Source: Vibrio penaeicida (lineage in GTDB: Bacteria; Pseudomonadota; Gammaproteobacteria; Enterobacterales; Vibrionaceae). Taken from it: 64,000 bases of DNA. The DNA lies in contig NZ_AP025144.1 in NCBI RefSeq assembly GCF_019977755.1, forward strand, positions 4,030,001-4,094,000. The letters are read 5' to 3'. Below, piece by piece: positions 53,178 through 62,683 of this stretch; position 1 is the first letter of the stretch, and every line of letters begins with the position of its first letter. The position numbers and the translations under genes were made by a program. A model generated the notes under the pieces. It saw only the letters and a list, made by a program, of their open reading frames with translations. It searched no databases and was not told where the DNA came from.

Positions 53178-53462
53178 GTGTATGCCTATTTTTTTGCTCA
53201 ACTGTTACTAAGAAAGTTATTAAACCTTGATACCCATAAAAAAATAAATGTTTTATAAACAGTATAATCCTTAGGCAATTCGAGCTGTGTCTTGCTCTTT
53301 GTATGTGTAGTTAAACAGAGTGTCGTGCTCTCTTCACACACAAACCTTCTTACGATCGACTTCCTCGTGTGAGATCTGGCAAGACAACTAGAATAAAAAA
53401 AGCAATGTCGAAGAGTGAAGGCAAAAGAACCTTCACCTCAAACGCCCAAGAAGGACACCTGT
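53178..53462 (+). promoter_or_regulatory. ccoG leader with FNR-like site and promoter
   Basis: A long leader with TATAAT at 53263-53268 and, centred 41.5 bases before the expected start near 53275, TTGAT-ACCC-ATAAA (53227-53240), one base from the FNR consensus TTGAT-N4-ATCAA. The rest contains small hairpins but no gene. Confidence 0.5.
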
Positions 53463-54881
53463 ATGAGTCAGGACAAAATCGAAGTTAAAGATGTGACTCC
53501 GAAAACCTATAACCCTAAAACACATAAGGGTAAAAGAGACCGTTTTAACCCGAACAATCAAATCTATGTGCGAGAAAGTAAAGGAACCTACCAAAAACTC
53601 CGTCGATATGGTGGTTGGTTTCTATTGCTGATGTTTGGTCTAACGCCTTGGATACCCTACGGCGATCGTCAGGCGATATTGCTGGATTTAGGGAATCAGC
53701 AGTTTAATTTCTTCGGCACAACCTTGTTCCCTCAAGATCTTACGCTCCTTGCCTTGTTGTTTATGATCGCCGCCTTTGGGCTGTTCTTCCTCACCACATT
53801 TTTAGGGCGAGTTTGGTGCGGTTACCTTTGCCCTCAAACCGTTTGGACATTTATGTACATATGGTTTGAAGAGAAGTTAGAAGGCGCCGCCAATAAACGG
53901 CGAAAGCAAGACAGCGGAAAAATGAACTCGAACCTTCTGCTTCGCAAAGCCCTTAAGCACATAGCATGGTGGTTTATAGCCCTCGTTACCGGCTTTACCT
54001 TTGTAGGGTATTTTGTGCCTGTCAAAGATTTGGTTATCGACTTTTTTACGTTTAACGCCAGCTTTTGGCCTGTGTTTTGGGTCGTGTTTTTTGCCGCTTG
54101 TACCTATGGTAATGCAGGGTGGATGCGCTCAATTATGTGTATTCATATGTGCCCTTACTCTCGCTTCCAATCTGCGATGTTCGATAAAGATACCTACATC
54201 GTTGGTTACGACGTAGAACGAGGAGAAACACGTGGCGGTCGCTCTCGAAAAGCCGACCCGAAACAGCTAGGGTTGGGGGATTGCATTGATTGCGACCTAT
54301 GTGTTCAGGTTTGCCCGACTGGTATCGATATCCGTGATGGCTTGCAATACGAATGCATCAACTGTGGCGCTTGTATTGACGCCTGTGACAAAACCATGGA
54401 CCGCATGGGGTATGAAAAAGGGCTCATCAGTTACACCACCGAACATCGACTATCAGGCAAGCACACCAACATCATGCGACCGAAATTACTCGGCTATGGC
54501 GTGGTAATGTTACTCATGACGGGGCTTTTTCTATTCCAAGTAGTGAGTGTTGAACCCATGGGGTTATCGGTCTTACGCGATAGAAACCAGCTGTTCAGAA
54601 TGAATAATGAAGGGCTCGTAGAAAACACGTACACCCTTAAAATCATCAACAAAACTCAAGAACGGCAGGAATACCATCTCAACGTGAGCGGGATTAGCGA
54701 TGTTACTTGGTATGGTTCTCAAACCGTGCAGGTTAGCCCGGGTGAAGTGCTTAACTTTCCTTTAAGCCTTGGTGCTGATCCTGACAAACTTCGCTCTCCC
54801 ATCTCAAAGATTCAGTTTATACTCACCGACAGTGACCAATTTACTGTCGAAGTCGAAAGCCGATTTATTAAGAAGCTATAG
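53463..54881 (+). CDS. ccoG: Cytochrome oxidase maturation protein CcoG (FixG/RdxA type)
   Basis: 472 residues. Membrane helices are followed by two ferredoxin-type 4Fe-4S motifs (CIDCDLCVQVCP and CINCGACIDACD), with additional cysteines in GRVWCGYLCPQTVW and CIHMCPYSRFQS, then one further helix and a periplasmic beta-sandwich-like domain. CcoG is thought to reduce copper for assembly of cbb3 oxidase. The ccoNOPQ genes are not in this window. The ATG at 53463 follows AAGAAGGACACC; the longer frame from 53415 is not used. Confidence 0.92.
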   Translation: MSQDKIEVKDVTPKTYNPKTHKGKRDRFNPNNQIYVRESKGTYQKLRRYGGWFLLLMFGLTPWIPYGDRQAILLDLGNQQFNFFGTTLFPQDLTLLALLFMIAAFGLFFLTTFLGRVWCGYLCPQTVWTFMYIWFEEKLEGAANKRRKQDSGKMNSNLLLRKALKHIAWWFIALVTGFTFVGYFVPVKDLVIDFFTFNASFWPVFWVVFFAACTYGNAGWMRSIMCIHMCPYSRFQSAMFDKDTYIVGYDVERGETRGGRSRKADPKQLGLGDCIDCDLCVQVCPTGIDIRDGLQYECINCGACIDACDKTMDRMGYEKGLISYTTEHRLSGKHTNIMRPKLLGYGVVMLLMTGLFLFQVVSVEPMGLSVLRDRNQLFRMNNEGLVENTYTLKIINKTQERQEYHLNVSGISDVTWYGSQTVQVSPGEVLNFPLSLGADPDKLRSPISKIQFILTDSDQFTVEVESRFIKKL

Positions 54882-54900
54882 ACTCTTCTCAAGATGGAAT

Positions 54901-54924
54901 AAGGCGCAGTAATGCGCCTTTTTT
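54901..54924 (+). terminator. Terminator directly before the srkA start
   Basis: AAGGCGCA-GTAA-TGCGCCTT stem with six T residues ends ccoG transcription and lies only five bases before the srkA ATG. Confidence 0.85.
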
Positions 54925-54929
54925 AATGT

Positions 54930-55916
54930 ATGTCTGATAATGCCTTTAACTTTGAAGCTCTGACTCCCGACTTCATGTGGTACGCGCTGGAAAGCATCGG
55001 AGTCCGCGCGGAATCGGGGTTACTTGCCCTAAACAGCTATGAAAACCGAGTCTATCAATTCGCAGACGAAGACAAGCGACGCTATGTGGTTAAGTTCTAC
55101 AGACCATCGCGCTGGAGCAAGGCTCAAATCCAAGAAGAACATGATTTTGCTTTAGAATTACTGGAACAAGACATACCTCTTGCCCCTCCTTTGGTGATCA
55201 ATGGTCAAACATTGCATGAGTATAATGGCTATCTATTCACGCTTTTTGATAGCGTAGGCGGGCGTCAATTCGAAGTCGATAACGATGAACAGTTGGAGTG
55301 GGTGGGTCGTTTTATGGGTCGAATTCACAAAGTTGCTCAAAGTAAGACATTTCAACATCGTCCTACTTTAGGTTTTGAAGAATACCTTTATCAACCTCGT
55401 GCACTATTACAGCAATCGAACCTGATACCCATGCATTTGGAAAAAAGCTTTTTCAACGACTTAGACATGCTTATTGAGCGAATCGAGTCGCATTGGGTTT
55501 CTGGTGCAGCCATACAGCGATTGCATGGAGATTGCCATCCAGGGAACATTCTTTGGCGAGATGGACCGATGTTTGTCGACTTAGATGATGCGCGAAATGG
55601 TCCTGCCGTTCAGGACTTATGGATGCTACTCAATGGTGAACGCCACGATAAATTGGCTCAATTGGATATCATTCTTGAGGGTTATGAAGAATTCTGTAAC
55701 TTTAATCACAATGAATTGAAACTAATTGAGCCATTGCGCGGTCTACGAATGGTACATTACATGGCTTGGTTAGCTAAGCGATGGCAAGATCCCGCCTTTC
55801 CCGTTGCATTCCCTTGGTTTAGCGACGCAAAGTACTGGGAAGGTCAAGTGCTTGCATTCAAGGAACAATTGGCGGCTTTAGAAGAAGCCCCGCTGACACT
55901 CACGCCTCAATGGTAA
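54930..55916 (+). CDS. srkA: Stress response kinase A (SrkA/YihE)
   Basis: 328 residues, matching E. coli SrkA from the first residues: NSYENRVYQF, HGDCHPGNILWRDGPMFVDLDDARNGPAVQDLWMLLNG are nearly identical as recalled, holding the catalytic Asp-Asn and Mg2+ DLD motifs of this APH/choline-kinase-like fold. It is a protein kinase linked to envelope stress. The start lies directly behind a terminator hairpin with no ribosome site. dsbA follows, the known operon partner. Confidence 0.94.
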   Translation: MSDNAFNFEALTPDFMWYALESIGVRAESGLLALNSYENRVYQFADEDKRRYVVKFYRPSRWSKAQIQEEHDFALELLEQDIPLAPPLVINGQTLHEYNGYLFTLFDSVGGRQFEVDNDEQLEWVGRFMGRIHKVAQSKTFQHRPTLGFEEYLYQPRALLQQSNLIPMHLEKSFFNDLDMLIERIESHWVSGAAIQRLHGDCHPGNILWRDGPMFVDLDDARNGPAVQDLWMLLNGERHDKLAQLDIILEGYEEFCNFNHNELKLIEPLRGLRMVHYMAWLAKRWQDPAFPVAFPWFSDAKYWEGQVLAFKEQLAALEEAPLTLTPQW

Positions 55917-55958
55917 GTTGTGCTGTGTCCAACACGGTTTTACACGGAGAATAACTAC

Positions 55959-56561
55959 ATGAAAAAACTTTTTGCACTGATTGCAACTGTGCTTATCAGC
56001 GTTTCAGCCCATGCAGCAAAATTCAGTGAAGGTGAACACTACAAAGTTCTGGATCTTCCTGCGTCTTCTTCCCCAACAGTAACAGAGTTTTTCTCGTTCT
56101 ACTGTCCGCACTGTAATTCATTCGAACCCGTTGTTCAGCAACTTAAAAAGCAACTGCCAGACAACGCGAAACTGGTTAAAGTGCACGTTTCTTTCATGGG
56201 CGGCAACATGGGCGTGCCAATGAGTAAAGCCTATGCGGCAATGGTGGCACTGAAAGCAGAAGATAAAATGGTTCCGGTTATGTTCAATCGCATCCACAAC
56301 CTGCAAAAGGCACCAAAGAACGAAGAAGAATTGCGTCAAATCTTCCTAGATGAAGGTATTGATGCCAAGGCATTCGATTCTGCATACAAAGGTTTTGCTG
56401 TGGACTCTATGGTTCGTCGATTCGATAAGCAATTCCAAAACAGCGGTCTACGCGGTGTTCCTGCCATTGTTGTGAACAACAAATACCTCGTACAAGCACC
56501 ATCAATTAAATCAATGGATGAGTACTTCGAGCTGGTTAATTTCCTATTGAAGCTCAAGTAA
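55959..56561 (+). CDS. dsbA: Periplasmic thiol:disulfide oxidase DsbA
   Basis: 200 residues with a signal peptide (about 1-19, ending HAA) and the active-site motif CPHC in [12 protein letters not shown], with cis-Pro segment GVPAIVV. DsbA puts disulfides into exported proteins and is reoxidised by DsbB. The ATG at 55959 is taken because the frame from 55920 would put a non-signal stretch ahead. The gene follows srkA closely. Confidence 0.96.
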   Translation: MKKLFALIATVLISVSAHAAKFSEGEHYKVLDLPASSSPTVTEFFSFYCPHCNSFEPVVQQLKKQLPDNAKLVKVHVSFMGGNMGVPMSKAYAAMVALKAEDKMVPVMFNRIHNLQKAPKNEEELRQIFLDEGIDAKAFDSAYKGFAVDSMVRRFDKQFQNSGLRGVPAIVVNNKYLVQAPSIKSMDEYFELVNFLLKLK

Positions 56562-56580
56562 ATCACATTGAATAGTCATT

Positions 56581-56607
56581 AAAAAAGGAGCCTTTGGCTC
56601 CTTTTTT
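56581..56607. terminator. Bidirectional terminator after dsbA
   Basis: AGGAGCC-TTT-GGCTCCT stem flanked by an A-run and T-run, between convergent dsbA and the acyltransferase gene. Confidence 0.85.
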
Positions 56608-56635
56608 ATTCTTAATCAGTTAGTTAGAGCTAGGT

Positions 56636-57520
56636 CTATTTACCTTGATAAATATTCCTCAGTACTTCATCTTTATCTCGCCAAATATTCCCAAGCCATT
56701 GCTGAAACTGCCTCTTATAAGGCTTGTCGTTAAAGTAGTCGCCCTTCACCTCTTCTGTCATCGGTATCAAACGAATACGCACCTCAATTCTCTTCATTTT
56801 TCCCATTAGCATGTCTTTAAACGGGGTATCTATATTGTCTGGGTACGCCAACGTAACATCAATAATATGATCAAATTGTTCGCCCATCGCCGCTAGGGTA
56901 TAAGCTATCCCACCCGATTTTGGGGACAATAAATGCTGATAAGGCGCGCTGGATTTTTTCTGCTTTTCAGAAGTATAACGCGTGCCTTCGACATAATTGA
57001 CAACTGTGGTGGGCAGGTGTCTGAATTTTTCGCATGAGCGACGCGTAGTCGCCAAGTCCTGTCCACGCTTTTCAGGGTGCCTAATTAAGTACTCCCTTGA
57101 ATAACGACGCATAAATGGCATATCCAGCGCCCAACAAGCCATACCAACGAAAGGGACGTATAAAAGTTGCTGTTTTAGAAAAAATTTAGGCATGGGTATG
57201 CGGTCTTTAAAAACAGAACAAAGAACAACGATATCTGTCCAGCTGAGATGATTGCTAATCATCAAGTACCAGCCCTCTTTTTTTAGTCCTTCTCCCCCTT
57301 CAATACGCCACTCTATTCGGTTAGAGATAATCAAAATGAGCCCATTAAGGGTGGCCCAAAGCCACATAAAAAAGTTGGCACCACGAGTAACATGCGTTTT
57401 TAGTTTTTGTCCCGGAACGAGAAACTTAACCAATGCGAGTAAGACGATTGGAATGGAGCACAAAGCAGAAGTCAGGATGACGAGTGTGACGTTGAGAATA
57501 AGAAGAAAATAACCAAACAT
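56636..57520 (-). CDS. yihG: 1-acyl-glycerol-3-phosphate-type acyltransferase (YihG-like)
   Basis: 294 residues with an N-terminal membrane helix and the PlsC motifs NHLSWTDI, ACWALDMPFMRRY and VEGTRYT. It closely resembles E. coli YihG, also adjacent to dsbA (convergent here). YihG is a minor acyltransferase for lysophosphatidic acid in the inner membrane. The start ATG gives the normal N-terminal helix. Confidence 0.9.
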   Translation of the reverse strand: MFGYFLLILNVTLVILTSALCSIPIVLLALVKFLVPGQKLKTHVTRGANFFMWLWATLNGLILIISNRIEWRIEGGEGLKKEGWYLMISNHLSWTDIVVLCSVFKDRIPMPKFFLKQQLLYVPFVGMACWALDMPFMRRYSREYLIRHPEKRGQDLATTRRSCEKFRHLPTTVVNYVEGTRYTSEKQKKSSAPYQHLLSPKSGGIAYTLAAMGEQFDHIIDVTLAYPDNIDTPFKDMLMGKMKRIEVRIRLIPMTEEVKGDYFNDKPYKRQFQQWLGNIWRDKDEVLRNIYQGK

Positions 57521-57720
57521 AGCGTTATAAGTATCGAAAATAAGCCCACGTTAAAAATGGTGCATTATTGTACTGCGCTGTCATCTTAATGTAATCCATT
57601 TATTTAATGGTCTGATTTGTCGAGTTTTTCGTATAACGTTATAGATTAATGGATGAAGTACCACTTAATATGACATTCTGTACTCTCGCTCAAAATCAGT
57701 ATTCGGATAAAGGAATTATC

Positions 57721-58695
57721 ATGGAACGAAAATCGTTAAGTGTTTTACTGTCTGCTTTGGTTGCTTCCTGTGGTGCTCAGGCAGAGCTCAGCGATAAGAA
57801 TGGATTCAGTGGCGAAGTCGCTATCAATGTTGGCTATACCAGTCAAACATCAAACATGAATACCGAAGCCAGCGCGCAGCGTACAAAGGGCGAAACCCCA
57901 ACCGAGAGTAACGTCTTAATTGCGCCGTTAGGTAACCTGCAATACACGTTCGGCTCAAATAAGCAGCATCAGGTATTTTTCGGTACGTCTCGCGCCGATA
58001 TTGCCATAGGTACCTTAGCGCTTGAGTTAGGCTACAAAAATGAATTGTCTTCTGGAATGACATGGAGCCTCGCGGCACTGCCGAGTGTCCTTCAATCCGA
58101 AATATGGCAAGACCCTTATCAGCTCAACGGTAACCGCGCAGAAACCAAAGAGTTTGGTACGGCTTACCGCCTTCAATTGGAAAAGACGCCGTTGTTCGGT
58201 CTCAATTTTGATCTCGCCTATGGGCAAATTAATATTGATAAAGAAACATCGGGATCGGAATTGGCGTCGGGTGCCGACAAACTGGATCGAAATGGTAAAG
58301 TACTGTATTCCAAAGTCGAGAAGTTTGTACCATTAAGTCGCACCACCTTTTTACTGCCTTCGCTCAAATACATCCAACGTGATGCCGATGGTTCAGCCAT
58401 GCAAAATACTGGAATCGGTGCAGACTTAACCGCGATCATGGTTCGCGGTCAGCATCAATTCGTCACCACTGTTTCTTATCTCAACCGCAACTTTGACGAC
58501 ACAAACCCTGTCTTCGATAAAACTCGAGATGATAATCAGCTCAAGCTTTTCTTAGCTTATGAATACGTGAACTTCATGGGTTGGGAAAACACGTCTTTGG
58601 TTGCTTTTGGTGGTTACGACTCCGTCACTTCAAATATTGATTTCTACGACAGCAGTAACTGGATTGTTGCTACTGGCTTGAACTACAGTTTTTAA
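57721..58695 (+). CDS. DUF2860 outer-membrane beta-barrel-like protein
   Basis: 324 residues with a signal peptide (about 1-21, cleavage after AQA). The rest alternates hydrophobic and polar residues, and ends in an aromatic residue (GLNYSF), as outer-membrane barrels do. I place it in DUF2860, a family of vibrio proteins without known function, from memory. The ATG at 57721 is chosen for its GGAATTATC ribosome site and for the signal peptide start; an upstream frame from 57649 is not used. A porin-like role is inference. Confidence 0.72.
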   Translation: MERKSLSVLLSALVASCGAQAELSDKNGFSGEVAINVGYTSQTSNMNTEASAQRTKGETPTESNVLIAPLGNLQYTFGSNKQHQVFFGTSRADIAIGTLALELGYKNELSSGMTWSLAALPSVLQSEIWQDPYQLNGNRAETKEFGTAYRLQLEKTPLFGLNFDLAYGQINIDKETSGSELASGADKLDRNGKVLYSKVEKFVPLSRTTFLLPSLKYIQRDADGSAMQNTGIGADLTAIMVRGQHQFVTTVSYLNRNFDDTNPVFDKTRDDNQLKLFLAYEYVNFMGWENTSLVAFGGYDSVTSNIDFYDSSNWIVATGLNYSF

Positions 58696-58729
58696 ACAGC
58701 GTAAGCAACCCAATAACGTATCGCTCATC

Positions 58730-58756
58730 AATGCCAGCTCTTCGCTGGCATTTTTT
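58730..58756 (+). terminator. Terminator after the DUF2860 gene
   Basis: AATGCCAGC-TCTTC-GCTGGCATT stem and a T-run that runs into the stop codon of comM on the other strand. Confidence 0.8.
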
Positions 58757-60278
58757 ATGCCGCTTGCGCGGTAAGCTGCTTCATGAGCCTATCCATGGCT
58801 CGATATCCCAAGGCTTCGGCAATATGCGGGCGCTCTATATTCCGGCTCCCCGACAAATCGGCAATGGTACGAGCCACTTTGATAATCCGGTGGTACGCTC
58901 GAATAGATAAACCAAGCTGGTGCAGCGCGTTTTCAAGAAACTCCGCATCTTGTTTTTGCAATGGGCAATATTTGTCGATCTCACGCGTCCCTAGCAATGC
59001 GTTTACTTTCCCATTGCGCGATTGCATCCTCTCACGCGCAAAATTCACTCTTTGTTTTACTACCTGAGTAGGTTCACCACGATCACCACCTTCAGAAAGC
59101 GTACCTTTTGGCAGCGCAGGGATTTCTAAAGACATATCGAACCTATCGAGCAGTGGACCAGATAGACGCCCTAAATACCGGAGTATGGCCTGAGGATTCG
59201 CTCTCGCTTGATTCCCTTTGTAATACCCTGTCGGGCTTGGATTCAGCGCTCCAACTAGCTGGAAGCGAGCTGGAAAACGCGTTTTACCCGCTGCACGCGA
59301 GATGATGATTTCTCCTGACTCTAGAGGTTCGCGTAATGAATCCAGCACCTTTCGCTCAAATTCTGGCATTTCATCAAGAAAGAGAAGCCCATTGTGCGCT
59401 AATGAGATCTCACCTGGTCTGGGAATCGAGCCTCCGCCAACCAGAGCCGCCATGGAACTGGAATGGTGAGGAGAACGAAAAGGTCGTTTCCTCCAGTTAT
59501 ATTGATTGATTTCCTGCTGAGTAAGCGAGGCAACCGACGCCGTTTCCATCGCTTCTTGTTCATCCATATCGGGCAACAAATCACGCAATCGAGATGCCAG
59601 CATGGTTTTTCCTGTTCCCGGAGGACCGAGGAACAAAAGGTTATGGTTACCTGCAGCAGCTATCTCTAGCGCACGTTTACCTTGCTGCTGACCAATAATG
59701 TCTTGTAAACAACGAGATGATTCTTGGGTAACAGTGAGTTCGGGAGTCTGAAATAAAGAAAGGGATTTTTGACCACATAAATCGGCGCATACGTCCAGCA
59801 AGTTGGCTGCCGATTTATGTGTATTTGCCCCAACCAATGCGGCTTGATCACCATTGGTATCGGGTACGACTAAACAACGGTTACTCTTATTAGCCGCTAG
59901 CGCAGCTGGTAACACGCCTTTGACTGCTCTCAATTCACCAGACAGAGCAAGTTCGCCAATAAACTCTATTTGCCCCAGCTTAGTGATGGCGATTTGTTCT
60001 GATGCCGCCAATATCCCGAGCGCAATAGGCAAATCAAAGCGGCCGCCTTCTTTTGGCAAATCCGCTGGGGCTAAGTTCACCGTTATACGCTTGGCTGGAA
60101 ATTCGAAGCCAGAATTGATAATGGCGCTGCGCACTCTATCACGCGACTCTTTCACCGTTGTTTCAGGCAAGCCCACCAAAGTAAAACCAGGCATACCATT
60201 GCTGATGTGCACTTCAACCGTCACCTCTGGAGCTTCCACTCCTACACACGCGCGGCTGTGAATAATTGCTAAAGCCAT
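58755..60278 (-). CDS. comM: Mg-chelatase-like AAA ATPase ComM (YifB)
   Basis: 507 residues. An N-terminal Lon-substrate-binding-like domain is followed by an AAA core with FLGPPGTGKTMLASRL (Walker A, about residue 220), LLFLDEMPEF (Walker B) and an Mg-chelatase C-terminal region. ComM is a hexameric helicase that speeds branch migration during natural transformation in Vibrio. It diverges from the ilv operon. Confidence 0.95.
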   Translation of the reverse strand: MALAIIHSRACVGVEAPEVTVEVHISNGMPGFTLVGLPETTVKESRDRVRSAIINSGFEFPAKRITVNLAPADLPKEGGRFDLPIALGILAASEQIAITKLGQIEFIGELALSGELRAVKGVLPAALAANKSNRCLVVPDTNGDQAALVGANTHKSAANLLDVCADLCGQKSLSLFQTPELTVTQESSRCLQDIIGQQQGKRALEIAAAGNHNLLFLGPPGTGKTMLASRLRDLLPDMDEQEAMETASVASLTQQEINQYNWRKRPFRSPHHSSSMAALVGGGSIPRPGEISLAHNGLLFLDEMPEFERKVLDSLREPLESGEIIISRAAGKTRFPARFQLVGALNPSPTGYYKGNQARANPQAILRYLGRLSGPLLDRFDMSLEIPALPKGTLSEGGDRGEPTQVVKQRVNFARERMQSRNGKVNALLGTREIDKYCPLQKQDAEFLENALHQLGLSIRAYHRIIKVARTIADLSGSRNIERPHIAEALGYRAMDRLMKQLTAQAA

Positions 60279-60474
60279 GTTACATCCTTGCCTATTATTT
60301 ATACACAGTGATAAATTTATAACTATCTAATTTTTAAATAATTATTCACTTTATAGCTTTTTTCCGTACGCGATAAATGTGAAAAAAGTCTTACTTTTCC
60401 CTTGTCATGTAACCAAAGAGTGTGTTACCACTAGAAACGCAAACAATTTCACAACTTTTGAATAATTAGAATTA
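60279..60474 (+). promoter_or_regulatory. ilv operon promoter region
   Basis: No gene is seen in these 196 bases between comM and the ilv leader peptide. A GTAAC...GTTAC inverted pair lies near 60411-60428. The promoter is expected here but was not pinned down. Confidence 0.4.
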
Positions 60475-60564
60475 ATGAATTTAACTACTCGCATTAACGC
60501 ACTCGTTGCCCTGATTATCGTGGTCATTATTAGGACCGCGCGGGGGATTGTGGGTAGGAAATAA
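60475..60564 (+). CDS. ilvL: ilv operon leader peptide (IlvL-like)
   Basis: 29 codons with a dense run of Ile, Leu and Val codons (LVALIIVVII, residues 10-19, plus GIV later), the controlling feature of branched-chain attenuation. It is too short for standard gene finding. The frame ends 13 bases before the attenuator hairpin begins. Confidence 0.9.
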   Translation: MNLTTRINALVALIIVVIIRTARGIVGRK

Positions 60565-60612
60565 CCACAGAATAGCAAAAACCCCCGCGCTGAGAAGCTC
60601 GGGGGTTTTTTT
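60537..60612 (+). promoter_or_regulatory. ilv attenuator (antiterminator and terminator)
   Basis: The terminator is ACCCCCG...CGGGGGT (60581-60606) followed by seven T residues. The GCGCGGGGG stretch near 60538-60546, inside the end of the leader peptide gene, can pair with the CCCCCGCGC at 60582-60590 to form the competing antiterminator. Stalling on the Ile/Leu/Val codons would favour read-through into ilvG. Confidence 0.85.
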
Positions 60613-60737
60613 ATAACTTAAGACATGATTAACCGAATACAATTAGGTTAATACAGGAAGAAATGGGAGCACACGATGTGCAATGGCAATAAAGGGATGA
60701 AGCCGTTTCATCCCTCGCAAATCGCAGGAGAACAACT

Positions 60738-62384
60738 ATGACAGGTGCTGAATTAGTTGTTGCGGCTTTGCAGCAAGAAGGTATTAAGACAATATTTGGC
60801 TACCCTGGTGGGGCAATTATGCCAATATATGATGCGTTGTATGATGGTGGTGTGGAGCACATCCTATGCCGCCATGAACAAGGTGCAGCTATGGCAGCCA
60901 TTGGTATGGCTCGTTCAACTCAAGATGTCGCTGTCTGTATGGCCACATCAGGACCAGGTGCAACCAACCTAGTCACTGGACTCGCAGATGCATTTCTCGA
61001 TTCAGTTCCATTGGTTGCCATCACAGGTCAGGTTGCCAGCTCTCACATCGGGACTGATGCCTTCCAAGAAATGGACGTCATTGGTATGTCTTTAGCGTGT
61101 ACTAAGCACAGCTACCTCGTTACTGACATCAACGATCTCGCTCCCACTCTTGCTGAAGCTTTTGAAGTTGCGAAAAGTGGTCGTCCGGGTCCAGTCATTG
61201 TGGACATAGCTAAAGATGTTCAGTTAGCTCAAGCACCAACTGAAATACTGCCTCATTTTGAACCACCAGCCATTCCAGTTGCCAGCTCAGAAGCCATATC
61301 ACAAGCTCAAGCATTGCTTTCACAAGCTACGCGCCCAGTTTTGTATGTAGGTGGCGGTGTTCAACTTGCCAATGCGACCGAGTCGGTACGTGAGTTTTTA
61401 AGAATTAACCCAATGCCTTCTGTAAGCACACTGAAAGGTTTGGGTACCATTGAACGTCATGACCCTCATTACCTAGGTATGTTAGGGATGCACGGTACGA
61501 AAGCGGCGAATTTAGTGGTTCAAGAATCTGACCTACTGATCGTTGTGGGTGCTCGTTTTGATGACCGCGTGACAGGAAAACTCGATACTTTTGCCCCGCA
61601 CGCCAAAGTGATTCACATTGATATTGATGCCGCTGAGTTCAATAAGCTGAGAACGGCAAACGCCCCAATACGCGGCGACATCAACGTGATACTTCCTCAG
61701 TTAGAACTTTCACAGGATATTTCCCCTTGGGTTCATCACAGCGAAAGCCTAAGAAGTGGCTTCAAGTGGCGTTACGACCATCCGGGTGACCCTATTTTTG
61801 CGCCGCTATTGCTAAAGCAACTGTCTGACATGATGCCGGATTCATCGATTGTTTCTACGGATGTTGGTCAGCACCAAATGTGGGCGGCACAGCATATTCA
61901 ACCTCGTGAACCTCAGAACTTCATCAGTTCTGCTGGTCTGGGCACCATGGGCTTTGGTTTACCTGCGGCAATGGGCGCAGCAGTTGCACGTCCTAACGAC
62001 CAATCTATCCTTATATCAGGAGATGGTTCGTTCATGATGAATGTACAGGAACTGGGGACACTAAAGCGCCGCCAGATTCCAGTTAAAATGGTTCTGCTCG
62101 ACAACCAGCGTTTGGGCATGGTTCGTCAATGGCAGTCTTTGTTCTTTGACGGCAGGCACAGTGAAACCATTTTAGATGACAACCCAGATTTCATTATGCT
62201 GGCACAAGCGTTTGGTATTCCGGGTAAACAAATCACGCGTAAGGAAGAGGTTGAGCCTGCGCTGAAAGAAATGCTAGAGAGCAAAACGTCGTATCTGCTT
62301 CATGTATTGATTGATGAAGAGCAAAACGTGTGGCCATTAGTACCACCAGGTGCTTCGAACAATGACATGCTGGAGAACACCTAA
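60738..62384 (+). CDS. ilvG: Acetolactate synthase large subunit IlvG
   Basis: 548 residues of the thiamine-diphosphate enzyme family. The glutamate of the cofactor site is in [13 protein letters not shown], and [12 protein letters not shown] with a following ...[12 protein letters not shown] binds the diphosphate via Mg2+. It makes acetolactate and acetohydroxybutyrate in Val/Leu/Ile synthesis. The reading frame is intact, unlike in E. coli K-12. A GCAGGAGAACAACT ribosome site precedes the ATG; ilvM starts with a one-base overlap. Confidence 0.97.
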   Translation: MTGAELVVAALQQEGIKTIFGYPGGAIMPIYDALYDGGVEHILCRHEQGAAMAAIGMARSTQDVAVCMATSGPGATNLVTGLADAFLDSVPLVAITGQVASSHIGTDAFQEMDVIGMSLACTKHSYLVTDINDLAPTLAEAFEVAKSGRPGPVIVDIAKDVQLAQAPTEILPHFEPPAIPVASSEAISQAQALLSQATRPVLYVGGGVQLANATESVREFLRINPMPSVSTLKGLGTIERHDPHYLGMLGMHGTKAANLVVQESDLLIVVGARFDDRVTGKLDTFAPHAKVIHIDIDAAEFNKLRTANAPIRGDINVILPQLELSQDISPWVHHSESLRSGFKWRYDHPGDPIFAPLLLKQLSDMMPDSSIVSTDVGQHQMWAAQHIQPREPQNFISSAGLGTMGFGLPAAMGAAVARPNDQSILISGDGSFMMNVQELGTLKRRQIPVKMVLLDNQRLGMVRQWQSLFFDGRHSETILDDNPDFIMLAQAFGIPGKQITRKEEVEPALKEMLESKTSYLLHVLIDEEQNVWPLVPPGASNNDMLENT

Positions 62385-62668
62385 TGCAACGCTATTTATT
62401 AGATATCAAAGCCGACGATAAACCCGTGTTGCTGGAACGTGTTCTTCGCGTTGTACGCCATCGCGGTTTCATTATTCGCCAAGTCGCCGCCACTCAAAAC
62501 CATGAAAGTAAAGTGGCCAGCGTTGAGATCATCGTTGACAGTGATCGCCCCATTTCTATGTTGGTCAGCCAGATCGAAAAATTGTGGGACATTCGCTCTG
62601 TCGATGTCACTGAGATCGAAACCAACGAACTCCCCAATAATAACTTACAACAAAAAGTGTGTGCATAA
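62384..62668 (+). CDS. ilvM: Acetolactate synthase small subunit IlvM
   Basis: 94 residues forming an ACT domain (RYLLDIKADDKPVLLERVLRVVRHRGF). It activates the large subunit. The ATG overlaps the ilvG stop by one base (TAATG), which couples their translation. Confidence 0.93.
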   Translation: MQRYLLDIKADDKPVLLERVLRVVRHRGFIIRQVAATQNHESKVASVEIIVDSDRPISMLVSQIEKLWDIRSVDVTEIETNELPNNNLQQKVCA

Positions 62669-62683
62669 GGAAGGAACGCGAAC

